From NCBI GenBank assembly GCA_937892995.1, contig CALBJS010000129.1:1-17684 (forward strand): 17,684 nt of DNA, read 5' to 3'. Shown piece after piece: positions 1-6,289 of this stretch. Under the pieces are notes generated by a model. The model was not told where the DNA came from and did no database searches. It saw only the letters and a program-made list of their open reading frames with translations. The DNA is from an uncultured Peptococcaceae bacterium. GTDB taxonomy: Bacteria; Bacillota; Desulfitobacteriia; Desulfitobacteriales; Syntrophobotulaceae. Each line of letters opens with the position of its first letter. Within the stretch, counting starts at the first letter, position 1. A program made the translations under genes and the position numbers.

Positions 1-284
1 GCCCCGGTTCCAAGATCACCCAAAAGAATTCTTCCGCCAGGATAGTATTTTTTTAACCATCTGACATAAACCAAAGAATCAAGAAAGTGTTTAATCATAA
101 TCTCGCCGAGATCTGTAATGGCAGTTAAATTAATCTTCTCATTCCATTCTAAAAGAAGATTAGTATAAAGTGCAAACTTTTGTAATTGGTCATCTGAAAG
201 TTCTAAATCAAGATCTAGCTGGGCTTTTGTTTTTAATGTTATTAGATGTCTTTTAATATCTATCTTAAAATTATTCTCGAGCAT
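1..284 (-). CDS. rsmG: 16S rRNA (guanine-527-N7) methyltransferase RsmG, N-terminal part (runs off the window)
   Basis: RsmG (GidB) transfers a methyl group from S-adenosylmethionine to N7 of a conserved guanine in the 530 loop of 16S rRNA. Only the first 94 codons are present; the gene continues past the left edge. The translated piece begins MLENNFKIDIKRH and contains the family block LLEWNEKINLTAITDLGEIM followed by HFLDSL. It ends in DLGTG, the start of the SAM-binding glycine motif. The ATG at 284 is preceded by AGAAGGAG eight bases upstream and overlaps the 3' end of mnmG by 14 nt, so translation is probably coupled to mnmG. This mnmE-mnmG-rsmG order is the usual one in Firmicutes. Nothing looks damaged in the visible part. 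Confidence 0.93.
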   Translation of the reverse strand, partial: MLENNFKIDIKRHLITLKTKAQLDLDLELSDDQLQKFALYTNLLLEWNEKINLTAITDLGEIMIKHFLDSLVYVRWLKKYYPGGRILLGDLGTG

Positions 285-2184
285 TTACAGTACTCCTTCT
301 TCTTTGCTCAAGATAAATTAACAGTACCGAGATGTCGGCAGGATTCACTCCGCTAATCCGTGAAGCCTGTCCTATATTAACCGGTCGCACTTCACTTAAT
401 CTCTGCTTAGCTTCATTAGAAAGGCCCCGAATCTGCACATAATTTAGATCTGCGGGAAGGATTTTCTCCTCCATTTTGATAAACCGCTTTACTTCTTCTT
501 GCTGCTTCGTTATATATCCGCGGTATTTAAGTTGGATAAAAGCTTCCTCCACTACTTCATATTCATAATTGCTCATCTCAGGGAGAATTCCGAACAAGTG
601 TTCTGGGTTTACTTCCGGTCTCTTTACCAATTCTATAGCCTTGGCCCCGGTTTTTAATGGCGAAGAGCCTATTGTTAGAAGCAATTCCTGGATAGCAGCG
701 TTTGTTGGAGAAAAAGTGGTGGTTTTCCAGATTTGGGTGATTTCTTCTAAAGATTTTAGTTTTGTTTGGAAACGTGACCACCTATAATCATCTACCAACC
801 CAATCTCCCTTGCCTTCTCGGTTAAACGAAGATCGGCATTATCTTGTCGAAGTAACAGTCTATACTCTGCCTTAGAGGTAAGTAGTCTATAAGGTTCACT
901 TATCTCCTTATTTACCAGATCATCAACCAAAACCCCCAGATAACTCTCAGAACGTTTTAAAACAAAAAAATCCTTACCTAATGCTCTTAAGGCCGCATTA
1001 ATGCCGGCGAGTAACCCTTGTCCGGCGGCTTCTTCATAGCCTGAGGTACCATTTAACTGTCCCGCAGTAAAAAGTCCCGGCCAATTTCGAACTTCAAGTG
1101 TTAAAGAAAGTTGGTAAGGCTTAATATAGTCATATTCAATTGCATAGCCAGGCCGTAAGATTCTAACATTTTCTAAGCCCGGAACACTTCGAAACAACCT
1201 TAATTGTATTTCTTCCGGTAAACTTGTTGATAGCCCGGCGACATAAAGTTCTTCACTATTCAGCCCTTCCGGTTCCAAAAATATCTGATGTGCTTCTCTT
1301 TGAGCAAAACGGACTACTTTATCTTCGATAGATGGACAGTGACGTGGGCCTATTCCTTCAACTACCCCTGTATACATAGGGGCCCGATGAAGATTATCGC
1401 GGATAATAGAATGTGTTTCTTTCGTCGTATAACCAAGCCAACACGGTAATTGTTTTTCAGGGTTTTTGCCCCAAAAGATACTCTCTGTCGGTAAAAAAGA
1501 AAACCTTCTGGGAATATTGTCCCCAGACTGAATCACAAACTTCGAAAAGTCAACAGAGCTTTTTTGAATTCTCGGAGAGGTCCCAGTCTTAAAGCGGCCA
1601 AGATCAATCCCAAGATCCCGAAGGTGCTGGGAGAGGGATGTAAACGTAATGTCCCCACCGGGTCCTCCTTCATAGACAGCTTCACCGATAAAAATCTTAC
1701 CCCTTAAATAAGTACCACTTGTTAAGACAATACTAGAAGCCTCAAAGCGTGCTCCCGTTCTCGTAATAATTCCCTTAATCTTGTTATCTTCAAGATAGAG
1801 TTTTTCTACTAAAGCCTGAATCAAAGTAAGTTTAGGTTGATTATAAAGCACCTCTAACATCTGGAGGTGATATGCTTTCTTATCTGATTGGATCCTTAAG
1901 CCATGTACCGCCGGTCCCTTACCAGTATTGAGCATCCTGGCCTGGAGGGAAGTTTGATCAGCAGTAATTGCCATCTGTCCTCCAAGTGCATCGATCTCTC
2001 GAACGAGATGCCCTTTAGCCGGACCACCTATGGAGGGATTACAAGGTAAATTGGCCACTCTATCAAGATTAATAGTTAAAAGCAAAGTCTCGCAACCCAT
2101 CCGTGCAGCTGCAAGAGCAGCTTCACAACCGGCGTGCCCGGCACCAACAACAATTACATCATATTTACCTGCTAAATACTCCAT
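271..2184 (-). CDS. mnmG: tRNA uridine-5-carboxymethylaminomethyl modification enzyme, FAD subunit MnmG (GidA)
   Basis: MnmG is the FAD/NADH-binding half of the MnmE-MnmG complex that installs the carboxymethylaminomethyl group on wobble uridine 34 of certain tRNAs, using methylene-tetrahydrofolate. At 637 aa it has normal length. The N-terminal Rossmann motif is G14-A-G-H-A-G19, followed by PCNPSIGG (47-54) with the conserved Cys48. The first family signature reads GPRHCPSIEDK with Cys283; the residue just before this Cys is His282, where the family usually has Tyr. The second signature, AGQLNGTSGYEEAAGQG, is intact. The ATG start lies 6 nt after the mnmE stop, and its weak Shine-Dalgarno sequence (AGGAAAGTAGG) is inside the last mnmE codons, so the two are co-translated. 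The gene overlaps rsmG downstream. Confidence 0.98.
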   Translation of the reverse strand: MEYLAGKYDVIVVGAGHAGCEAALAAARMGCETLLLTINLDRVANLPCNPSIGGPAKGHLVREIDALGGQMAITADQTSLQARMLNTGKGPAVHGLRIQSDKKAYHLQMLEVLYNQPKLTLIQALVEKLYLEDNKIKGIITRTGARFEASSIVLTSGTYLRGKIFIGEAVYEGGPGGDITFTSLSQHLRDLGIDLGRFKTGTSPRIQKSSVDFSKFVIQSGDNIPRRFSFLPTESIFWGKNPEKQLPCWLGYTTKETHSIIRDNLHRAPMYTGVVEGIGPRHCPSIEDKVVRFAQREAHQIFLEPEGLNSEELYVAGLSTSLPEEIQLRLFRSVPGLENVRILRPGYAIEYDYIKPYQLSLTLEVRNWPGLFTAGQLNGTSGYEEAAGQGLLAGINAALRALGKDFFVLKRSESYLGVLVDDLVNKEISEPYRLLTSKAEYRLLLRQDNADLRLTEKAREIGLVDDYRWSRFQTKLKSLEEITQIWKTTTFSPTNAAIQELLLTIGSSPLKTGAKAIELVKRPEVNPEHLFGILPEMSNYEYEVVEEAFIQLKYRGYITKQQEEVKRFIKMEEKILPADLNYVQIRGLSNEAKQRLSEVRPVNIGQASRISGVNPADISVLLIYLEQRRRSTVNARE

Positions 2185-2190
2185 AGTAAC

Positions 2191-3570
2191 CTACTTTCCT
2201 ATACAGAATCGCGTGAAGATATTATTCAGTAAATCTTCTTGGACATTATGTCCGGTGATCAAGGATATTTCTTCTAAAGAAGATCTGATGTCTATAGAAA
2301 TAAGATCCTGGGGAACATTAACATAAACCGCTTCCATCGCTTTCTCTAAGGAATGAATACAGTTCTCCAGAGCTTGTATTTGTCTTATGTTAGAAAGAAG
2401 TGGCTCACTTGCTAAAGTGTTTTCCCCTTCAAAGACCCTGCGTAGGATTTCCTGTTCAAGTTCTGAAAAACCGAGGTGCTTCTTGACGGAAAACGGTAAA
2501 GCAAAGACCTCAGGCGGAAAGAAGGATTCATCAAAATCATAGGACGGAAAAAGATCTGTTTTATTAATAAGAACAATCGTTTTGCTAGCATACTCTTCCA
2601 GAATAGTTTTTTCTTCTTTAGCCAGTTTGCGACAATTCAATTCCGAGGCATCTAAGAGTAACAAAATGACATCGGCCATATTTAGTGCTTTCCATGCTCT
2701 TTCGATCCCGATCATCTCTATTGGATCTTCACTCTCTCTTATTCCGGCCGTATCTATTAAATGCAGAAGTACTTCCCCTATTTTAAGGTATTCATGAATC
2801 TCATCCCTTGTAGTCCCTGGAATATCAGTAACAATAGCCCTATCTTCTTTTAAAAGAGCATTCAATAAGCTTGATTTACCAACATTAGGTCGTCCAGCTA
2901 TAACAGTAGAAAGGCCTTCCCTAAGAATTTTCCCAGTTTTACTACCTTTAAAGATTTCTAAGGCTTTATCTTTAACCTTTAGAATTCTCTCATATAAATC
3001 CGTAAGAGCAAAGCTATCAATTTCATCTTCTGGAAAATCAATTGTTGCTTCTATATAAGAAAGTATATCCAAAATTTCCTGCCGAACTTCGTCTATCCGA
3101 GAGGAAAGATTTCCCGAAAGCTGAAGCAGTGCTAAATCAGCAGACAATTCCGTCCGAGCTGAGATCAAATCTACTATGGCCTCAGCTTGAATTAAGTCCA
3201 TCTTCCCATTCAAAAAAGCTCTCTTACTAAATTCCCCAGGCTTAGCCAGCTGTGCCCCTTGGCGAAGACAGGCTTTCATAATTCTTCTGGCCAAAAGCAT
3301 TCCACCATGGCAATTTATCTCAAATACATCTTCTCCCGTATAAGAATTAGGCCCTTTCATTCTGCTTACCAAAACTTGATCCAGCTTAAGATCCCCATCA
3401 TAAAACCAGCCCAAATGAAGGGTAAAAGTGCCTTCAGCTTTCCATTTATCCTTATTTAAAGGCTGAAAACAAGTGCCGACAATTTTTGAGGCTTGTTTAC
3501 CACTTAGGCGAACAATATGGATAGCTCCCTCTCCGGGTGGAGTTGCCAAAGCAACAATAGTATCATCCAC
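2191..3570 (-). CDS. mnmE: tRNA modification GTPase MnmE (TrmE)
   Basis: MnmE is the GTPase partner of MnmG in wobble-uridine modification. The 459-aa product has the N-terminal formyl-tetrahydrofolate-binding domain (about 1-120), a helical domain, and an inserted G domain with P-loop G226-R-P-N-V-G-K-S-S, the switch motif GTTRDE, DTAG and NKTD. The C-terminus is the diagnostic C-I-G-K motif, whose Cys is needed for modification. The start is GTG (3568-3570), supported by the family N-terminus DDTIVALATPPGEGAI and by a GGAG Shine-Dalgarno sequence about nine bases upstream. The gene lies downstream of the strong terminator after jag. I see no convincing sigma-A promoter in the roughly 75 nt between that terminator and the start, so readthrough or a non-canonical promoter is likely. 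Confidence 0.98.
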   Translation of the reverse strand: MDDTIVALATPPGEGAIHIVRLSGKQASKIVGTCFQPLNKDKWKAEGTFTLHLGWFYDGDLKLDQVLVSRMKGPNSYTGEDVFEINCHGGMLLARRIMKACLRQGAQLAKPGEFSKRAFLNGKMDLIQAEAIVDLISARTELSADLALLQLSGNLSSRIDEVRQEILDILSYIEATIDFPEDEIDSFALTDLYERILKVKDKALEIFKGSKTGKILREGLSTVIAGRPNVGKSSLLNALLKEDRAIVTDIPGTTRDEIHEYLKIGEVLLHLIDTAGIRESEDPIEMIGIERAWKALNMADVILLLLDASELNCRKLAKEEKTILEEYASKTIVLINKTDLFPSYDFDESFFPPEVFALPFSVKKHLGFSELEQEILRRVFEGENTLASEPLLSNIRQIQALENCIHSLEKAMEAVYVNVPQDLISIDIRSSLEEISLITGHNVQEDLLNNIFTRFCIGK

Positions 3571-3646
3571 AATAACTCACTCCAAATATCCTCTACAATC
3601 TTTGAATAACTCCTAGTATGACATTAAGTCCGAAATTTTTATAGAC

Positions 3647-3673
3647 AAAAAAAGGGGGCAACCCCCCTTTTTT
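3647..3673 (-). terminator. Strong intrinsic terminator after jag
   Basis: On the minus strand a G-run and a C-run form a hairpin of five to six GC pairs with a three-base loop, flanked by A-run and T-run so that the stem can extend. It ends in seven T residues. It begins three bases after the jag stop codon and closes the rpmH-to-jag unit. It separates that unit from mnmE-mnmG-rsmG. Confidence 0.9.
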
Positions 3674-3675
3674 AA

Positions 3676-4314
3676 TCAAGAAACATCTTTATTACTTCGT
3701 TTTAGAGAAATAACAACTCTTCGGTGGGGTCCCTCACCTTCGCTAAAAGTTGAGATTCTCCATTCATTTTGCAAAGCTGTATGGATTATTCTGCGTTCTT
3801 GAGGACTCATCGGCTCTAAGACAATACGATGGCCTGTTTTCTTAACCTTTTCGGCTAACCTTTTAGCTAACTTGACTAAAGTCTCTTCCCGGCGCTTCCT
3901 GTACCCCTCGACATCGATAATTATTCTGGTCCTGTCTGACAACTTTTTAGCAACGGCAAGGTTAGTTAAAAATTGAATTGACTCCAGGGTGTCGCCCCTA
4001 CGTCCAATAAGTATTCCTAAATCAGTTCCTGTTATATTAACCAGAAAATGATCTTCTCTCTGGAGTACTTCCATTACTGCTTCTACATCCATTGCTGTGA
4101 TCAATTCTTTTAAAAAAGCACAAGCTAGTACACCTGGGTCATCTTCATAACTCACTTTAACCTTAGCTAACCTTTTTCCAAACAAACCTAAAAAACCTTT
4201 CCCCGGTTCCTCAAGTATTTCCACAGAAACCTGATCTCTCTTCACACCAAGTTCCACTAAACAGGCCTCGATAGCTTCTTCCAATGTTTTACCGGTTTTC
4301 TCAGCTACCTTCAT
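3676..4314 (-). CDS. jag: RNA-binding protein Jag/KhpB (SpoIIIJ-associated, Jag_N-KH-R3H)
   Basis: Jag (EloR/KhpB in cocci) is a cytoplasmic single-stranded RNA-binding protein, usually encoded next to the membrane insertase YidC/SpoIIIJ and linked to cell elongation and sporulation. The 212-aa product has all three expected parts. The Jag_N domain (about 1-50) carries KGFLGLFGKRLAKV. The KH domain contains the GxxG loop G104-R-R-G107. The C-terminal R3H domain has R174-x3-H178. ATG at 4314 is preceded by GGAGGGG at good spacing and sits 24 nt after yidC. A strong terminator follows directly. The direct RNA targets cannot be read from the sequence. Confidence 0.96.
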   Translation of the reverse strand: MKVAEKTGKTLEEAIEACLVELGVKRDQVSVEILEEPGKGFLGLFGKRLAKVKVSYEDDPGVLACAFLKELITAMDVEAVMEVLQREDHFLVNITGTDLGILIGRRGDTLESIQFLTNLAVAKKLSDRTRIIIDVEGYRKRREETLVKLAKRLAEKVKKTGHRIVLEPMSPQERRIIHTALQNEWRISTFSEGEGPHRRVVISLKRSNKDVS

Positions 4315-4338
4315 TGTGTACCCCTCCAGTGATATATA

Positions 4339-5052
4339 TTATGCCGGCTTTGCTTTTGCCTTTTCCGCAGATAGTTTTTTATTGATATAAATAGTCTGAA
4401 AAATCGACATGATATTCATAGTGACTATATAAAGACCTAGCCCAGAAGGCAATGTACCTACTATATAAGCTAAAAATAAAGGCATGAAAAGCAGCATAAA
4501 CTTCTGAGTTTGTTCTGCACCAGAGGGAGCAGACCCAGCATTAGGATTTGTTGCTGTAGATACTTTTGTCATAAGGTAGGTTGAGGCACCGGCCAAGAGT
4601 GGCAGTAATAGATGATAAGATAAAGAAAAACCATATGCAACCGTAATATTATACCCTAAAAACCAGACACTCGGTTCATTTCCTTGAAGACCCAACGTTG
4701 TTGGTAATTGAAAAAGGGTACGATAAAACGCCCACAGAATAGGCAATTGGATAATAATAGGCAAACATCCTGCATAAGGATTTACCTGTTCTTTACTATA
4801 AAGTTCCATAACCTTCTGATTAAGCTTTTGTTTATCATTACTATATTTTTTTTGAAGTTCTTTCATTTTAGGCTGTAATGCGGTCATTTTACGCATAGAT
4901 GTCATTTGTTTCCAGGTTAAAGGATACAACAATACTTTTATTAGTACTGTGAATAATACTATAGCCATGCCATAATAAGGCAATCCGATCAACGAGGAAA
5001 GATTGAATAACCACTCTAAAAATGTAGTCATTCCCTGAACGACTGTACTCAC
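4339..5052 (-). CDS. yidC: Membrane protein insertase YidC/Oxa1 family (SpoIIIJ-like)
   Basis: YidC inserts membrane proteins alone or with SecYEG; in spore formers the SpoIIIJ form supports engulfed forespore development. The 237-aa protein has a hydrophobic segment at about 26-46, the cytoplasmic coiled-coil hairpin (about 50-90, ending KEQVNP), and further membrane segments near 96-118, 138-161 and 184-222. Its C-terminus is short and lysine-rich. The conserved positive residue of the hydrophilic groove, Arg in E. coli and Bacillus, is Lys39 here, just before YPLT. There is no lipoprotein signal peptide or lipobox Cys at the N-terminus, unlike Bacillus SpoIIIJ. The start is GTG (5050-5052), chosen because AAGGAGGG lies six bases upstream. 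The gene sits 11 nt after yidD. Confidence 0.96.
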   Translation of the reverse strand: MSTVVQGMTTFLEWLFNLSSLIGLPYYGMAIVLFTVLIKVLLYPLTWKQMTSMRKMTALQPKMKELQKKYSNDKQKLNQKVMELYSKEQVNPYAGCLPIIIQLPILWAFYRTLFQLPTTLGLQGNEPSVWFLGYNITVAYGFSLSYHLLLPLLAGASTYLMTKVSTATNPNAGSAPSGAEQTQKFMLLFMPLFLAYIVGTLPSGLGLYIVTMNIMSIFQTIYINKKLSAEKAKAKPA

Positions 5053-5063
5053 AAAAACCCTCC

Positions 5064-5291
5064 TTAAACAGGATCATACCCTCCGGGATGGAAAGGATGG
5101 CACTTTAATATCCTTACTATCGCTTTACCTATCCCCTTTAGTATACCATATTTATTAATCGCTTGAATAGCGTATTCCGAACATGTGGGATAAAACCTGC
5201 AACTGGGCGATTTAAAAGATGAAATATAACGCTGATACAAAATAATCAACCTTATAAGTAATTTAGATGTAATCTCACGAATTTTTCCCAT
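5064..5291 (-). CDS. yidD: Membrane protein insertion efficiency factor YidD
   Basis: YidD is a small membrane-associated protein that assists YidC-dependent insertion. The 75-aa product shows the family core SPSCRFYPTCSEYA (28-41) and ends with CHPFHPGGYDPV, including the three conserved cysteines Cys31, Cys37 and Cys64. A basic amphipathic N-terminal helix (about 10-25) fits peripheral membrane binding. The ATG at 5291 lies inside the end of rnpA (17-nt overlap), which points to translational coupling. yidC follows 11 nt later. The length is at the short end for the family, because the tail after YDPV is missing, but nothing suggests truncation. Confidence 0.96.
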   Translation of the reverse strand: MGKIREITSKLLIRLIILYQRYISSFKSPSCRFYPTCSEYAIQAINKYGILKGIGKAIVRILKCHPFHPGGYDPV

Positions 5292-5619
5292 TAAAAATTC
5301 CTGCTTTTCTCCAAATATAAAGGACGGATTTTTCTACTTCCCGCAGAGAAGCATCGTTTATTGCCGCACGAGCTATGAAAATCATCTGACAATCTACTCT
5401 CAATCTATCCTGATTTAGTCGAATCGTTTCACGAAGTAATCTTTTGGCCCGATTTCGCCTTATAGCGTTACCGACCTTTTTAGACGCAATAATCCCATAT
5501 TTAATTGGACGATCTTTTACAATATATATTACTACATGTCTGGATAAATAACTTTTGCCTATAGCAAACACGTTTTGGAAATTAGATTTTTTTTGCATCC
5601 TATAAGATCTTTGTAACAT
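5275..5619 (-). CDS. rnpA: Ribonuclease P protein component
   Basis: RnpA is the protein cofactor of RNase P, which removes the 5' leader from pre-tRNAs; it helps the catalytic RNA bind the leader. The 114-aa product carries the signature RRNRAKRLLRE (54-64), the RNR motif, and an N-terminus with FQNVFAIGKS, as expected for the family. The ATG at 5619 has AAGGAGGG just upstream. It follows rpmH by 66 nt, with an attenuator-like hairpin in that gap, and overlaps yidD downstream. The rpmH-rnpA pairing next to oriC is nearly universal in bacteria. Confidence 0.97.
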   Translation of the reverse strand: MLQRSYRMQKKSNFQNVFAIGKSYLSRHVVIYIVKDRPIKYGIIASKKVGNAIRRNRAKRLLRETIRLNQDRLRVDCQMIFIARAAINDASLREVEKSVLYIWRKAGIFNGKNS

Positions 5620-5661
5620 TTAGCCCTCCTTAAATAATTAAGGGCAAATTTGAACTAGTAC

Positions 5662-5685
5662 AAAAAAGGCCACTTTCACGCGGCC
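5662..5685 (-). terminator. Attenuator-like hairpin between rpmH and rnpA
   Basis: On the minus strand, starting one base after the rpmH stop, GGCCGC pairs with GTGGCC (six pairs, one G-T wobble) around the loop GTGAAA and is followed by six T residues. This is a modest intrinsic terminator. Because rnpA, yidD, yidC and jag lie downstream with no clear promoter of their own, it probably works as a partial terminator that lets far more L34 mRNA than rnpA mRNA accumulate. Confidence 0.65.
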
Positions 5686-5820
5686 CTAAACAGCTAATTT
5701 CTTACGACCTTTTAAACGACGACGTCTCAGAACATTTCTACCGCCTGTAGTTCTCATCCTTTCTAAGAATCCATGAACTCTTTTATGTCGACGGGATTTT
5801 GGTTGATATGTCCTCTTCAA
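5686..5820 (-). CDS. rpmH: 50S ribosomal protein L34 (bL34)
   Basis: bL34 is a tiny, highly basic protein of the large ribosomal subunit. The 44-codon frame reads MKRTYQPKSRRHKRVHGFLERMR, then TTGGRNVLRRRRLKGRKKLAV, a full-length family member. The start is TTG at 5820: the conserved KRTYQP N-terminus begins right after it, and an AAGGGGGTG Shine-Dalgarno sequence lies about six bases upstream. An in-frame GTG nine bases earlier overlaps that ribosome-binding site and is less likely. The gene is the first of the leftward operon, read from a consensus promoter at 5882-5911, and is followed at once by an attenuator-like hairpin. Confidence 0.97.
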   Translation of the reverse strand: MKRTYQPKSRRHKRVHGFLERMRTTGGRNVLRRRRLKGRKKLAV

Positions 5821-5881
5821 AACAAACACCCCCTTAATTATCACGATAAATTACGAAAATATTAAAAACAGACTACAGAAA

Positions 5882-5911
5882 ATTATACTCTACTTAATTT
5901 TACTGTGTCAA
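5882..5911 (-). promoter_or_regulatory. Consensus sigma-A promoter for rpmH-rnpA-yidD-yidC-jag
   Basis: On the minus strand a perfect TTGACA (5906-5911) and a perfect TATAAT (5882-5887) are separated by 18 nt. The expected start near 5875 leaves a leader of about 55 nt before the rpmH TTG codon. This is the only clear promoter seen for the left arm. Confidence 0.9.
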
Positions 5912-6109
5912 GAAATTAAAGGATCTTTTACAAATAATATAAATAACTCGCCTCCTTAGCCTAATTTTATCATGAATATCTTAAACTTTCATGATGGATA
6001 ACTTTATCAACTAGGTCTAACTATTCTATCATGTGGAAAAATTGTAGATAAAGCTGTTGATAAGAGATGATATAAAATAATTAGACCTTCTAGGGTTCTT
6101 AATTATTTG

Positions 6110-6138
6110 TTGATAACCATTGAAAAACTTGTTATGAT
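6110..6138 (+). promoter_or_regulatory. dnaA promoter, overlapped by a DnaA box
   Basis: TTGATA (6110-6115) and TATGAT (6133-6138) are spaced by exactly 17 nt, a good sigma-A promoter. The -35 element lies inside the DnaA box TGTTGATAA (6108-6116), so bound DnaA should block RNA polymerase. This arrangement implies autorepression of dnaA. The predicted leader is about 145 nt and includes a second, perfect DnaA box. Confidence 0.8.
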
Positions 6139-6289
6139 TAGTTTGCCAATTCGCATGATTATTGCCTTTTGGGGATATTGGATAATTTCCCTGTTATTAT
6201 TAATGTTATCCACAAAATGTTTTTTTACACTTTTGTTAATATTTTTTTATTTATTTTTTTATCGGAATCATTTTGCAGGAGGTTTCTAA

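Larger units (their letters stand above)
5821..6289. other. oriC: oriC, upstream (rpmH-dnaA) part: DnaA-box cluster and regulatory leader
   Basis: This 469-nt gene-free, very AT-rich region holds DnaA boxes (consensus TTATNCACA). Best matches are a perfect TTATCCACA at 6206-6214 (plus strand) and one-mismatch minus-strand boxes at 6032-6040 (TGTGGAAAA), 6043-6051 (TGTAGATAA), 6055-6063 (TGTTGATAA) and 6108-6116 (TGTTGATAA). Weaker candidates lie at 5993-6001 and 6004-6012. Boxes 6032, 6043 and 6055 start 11-12 bp apart, about one helical turn. The rpmH promoter lies at its left side and the dnaA promoter at its right. A T-rich stretch (6221-6262) precedes the dnaA ribosome-binding site. An 8-bp inverted repeat (ATCATGAA at 5969-5976, TTCATGAT at 5988-5995) is of unknown role. 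No credible gene lies in it. Confidence 0.9.

Noticed and set aside
5426..5433. GTTTCACG, half of a parS (Spo0J/ParB) site
   Set aside because: The other half does not match the 16-bp palindrome consensus, and the sequence lies in the rnpA coding region. No full parS was seen in the window.
6107..6289. A 60-codon open frame ending right at dnaA, rich in hydrophobic residues
   Set aside because: It starts with TTG inside a DnaA box, overlaps the dnaA promoter and a perfect DnaA box, lacks a ribosome-binding site, and its hydrophobic content only reflects T-rich DNA.
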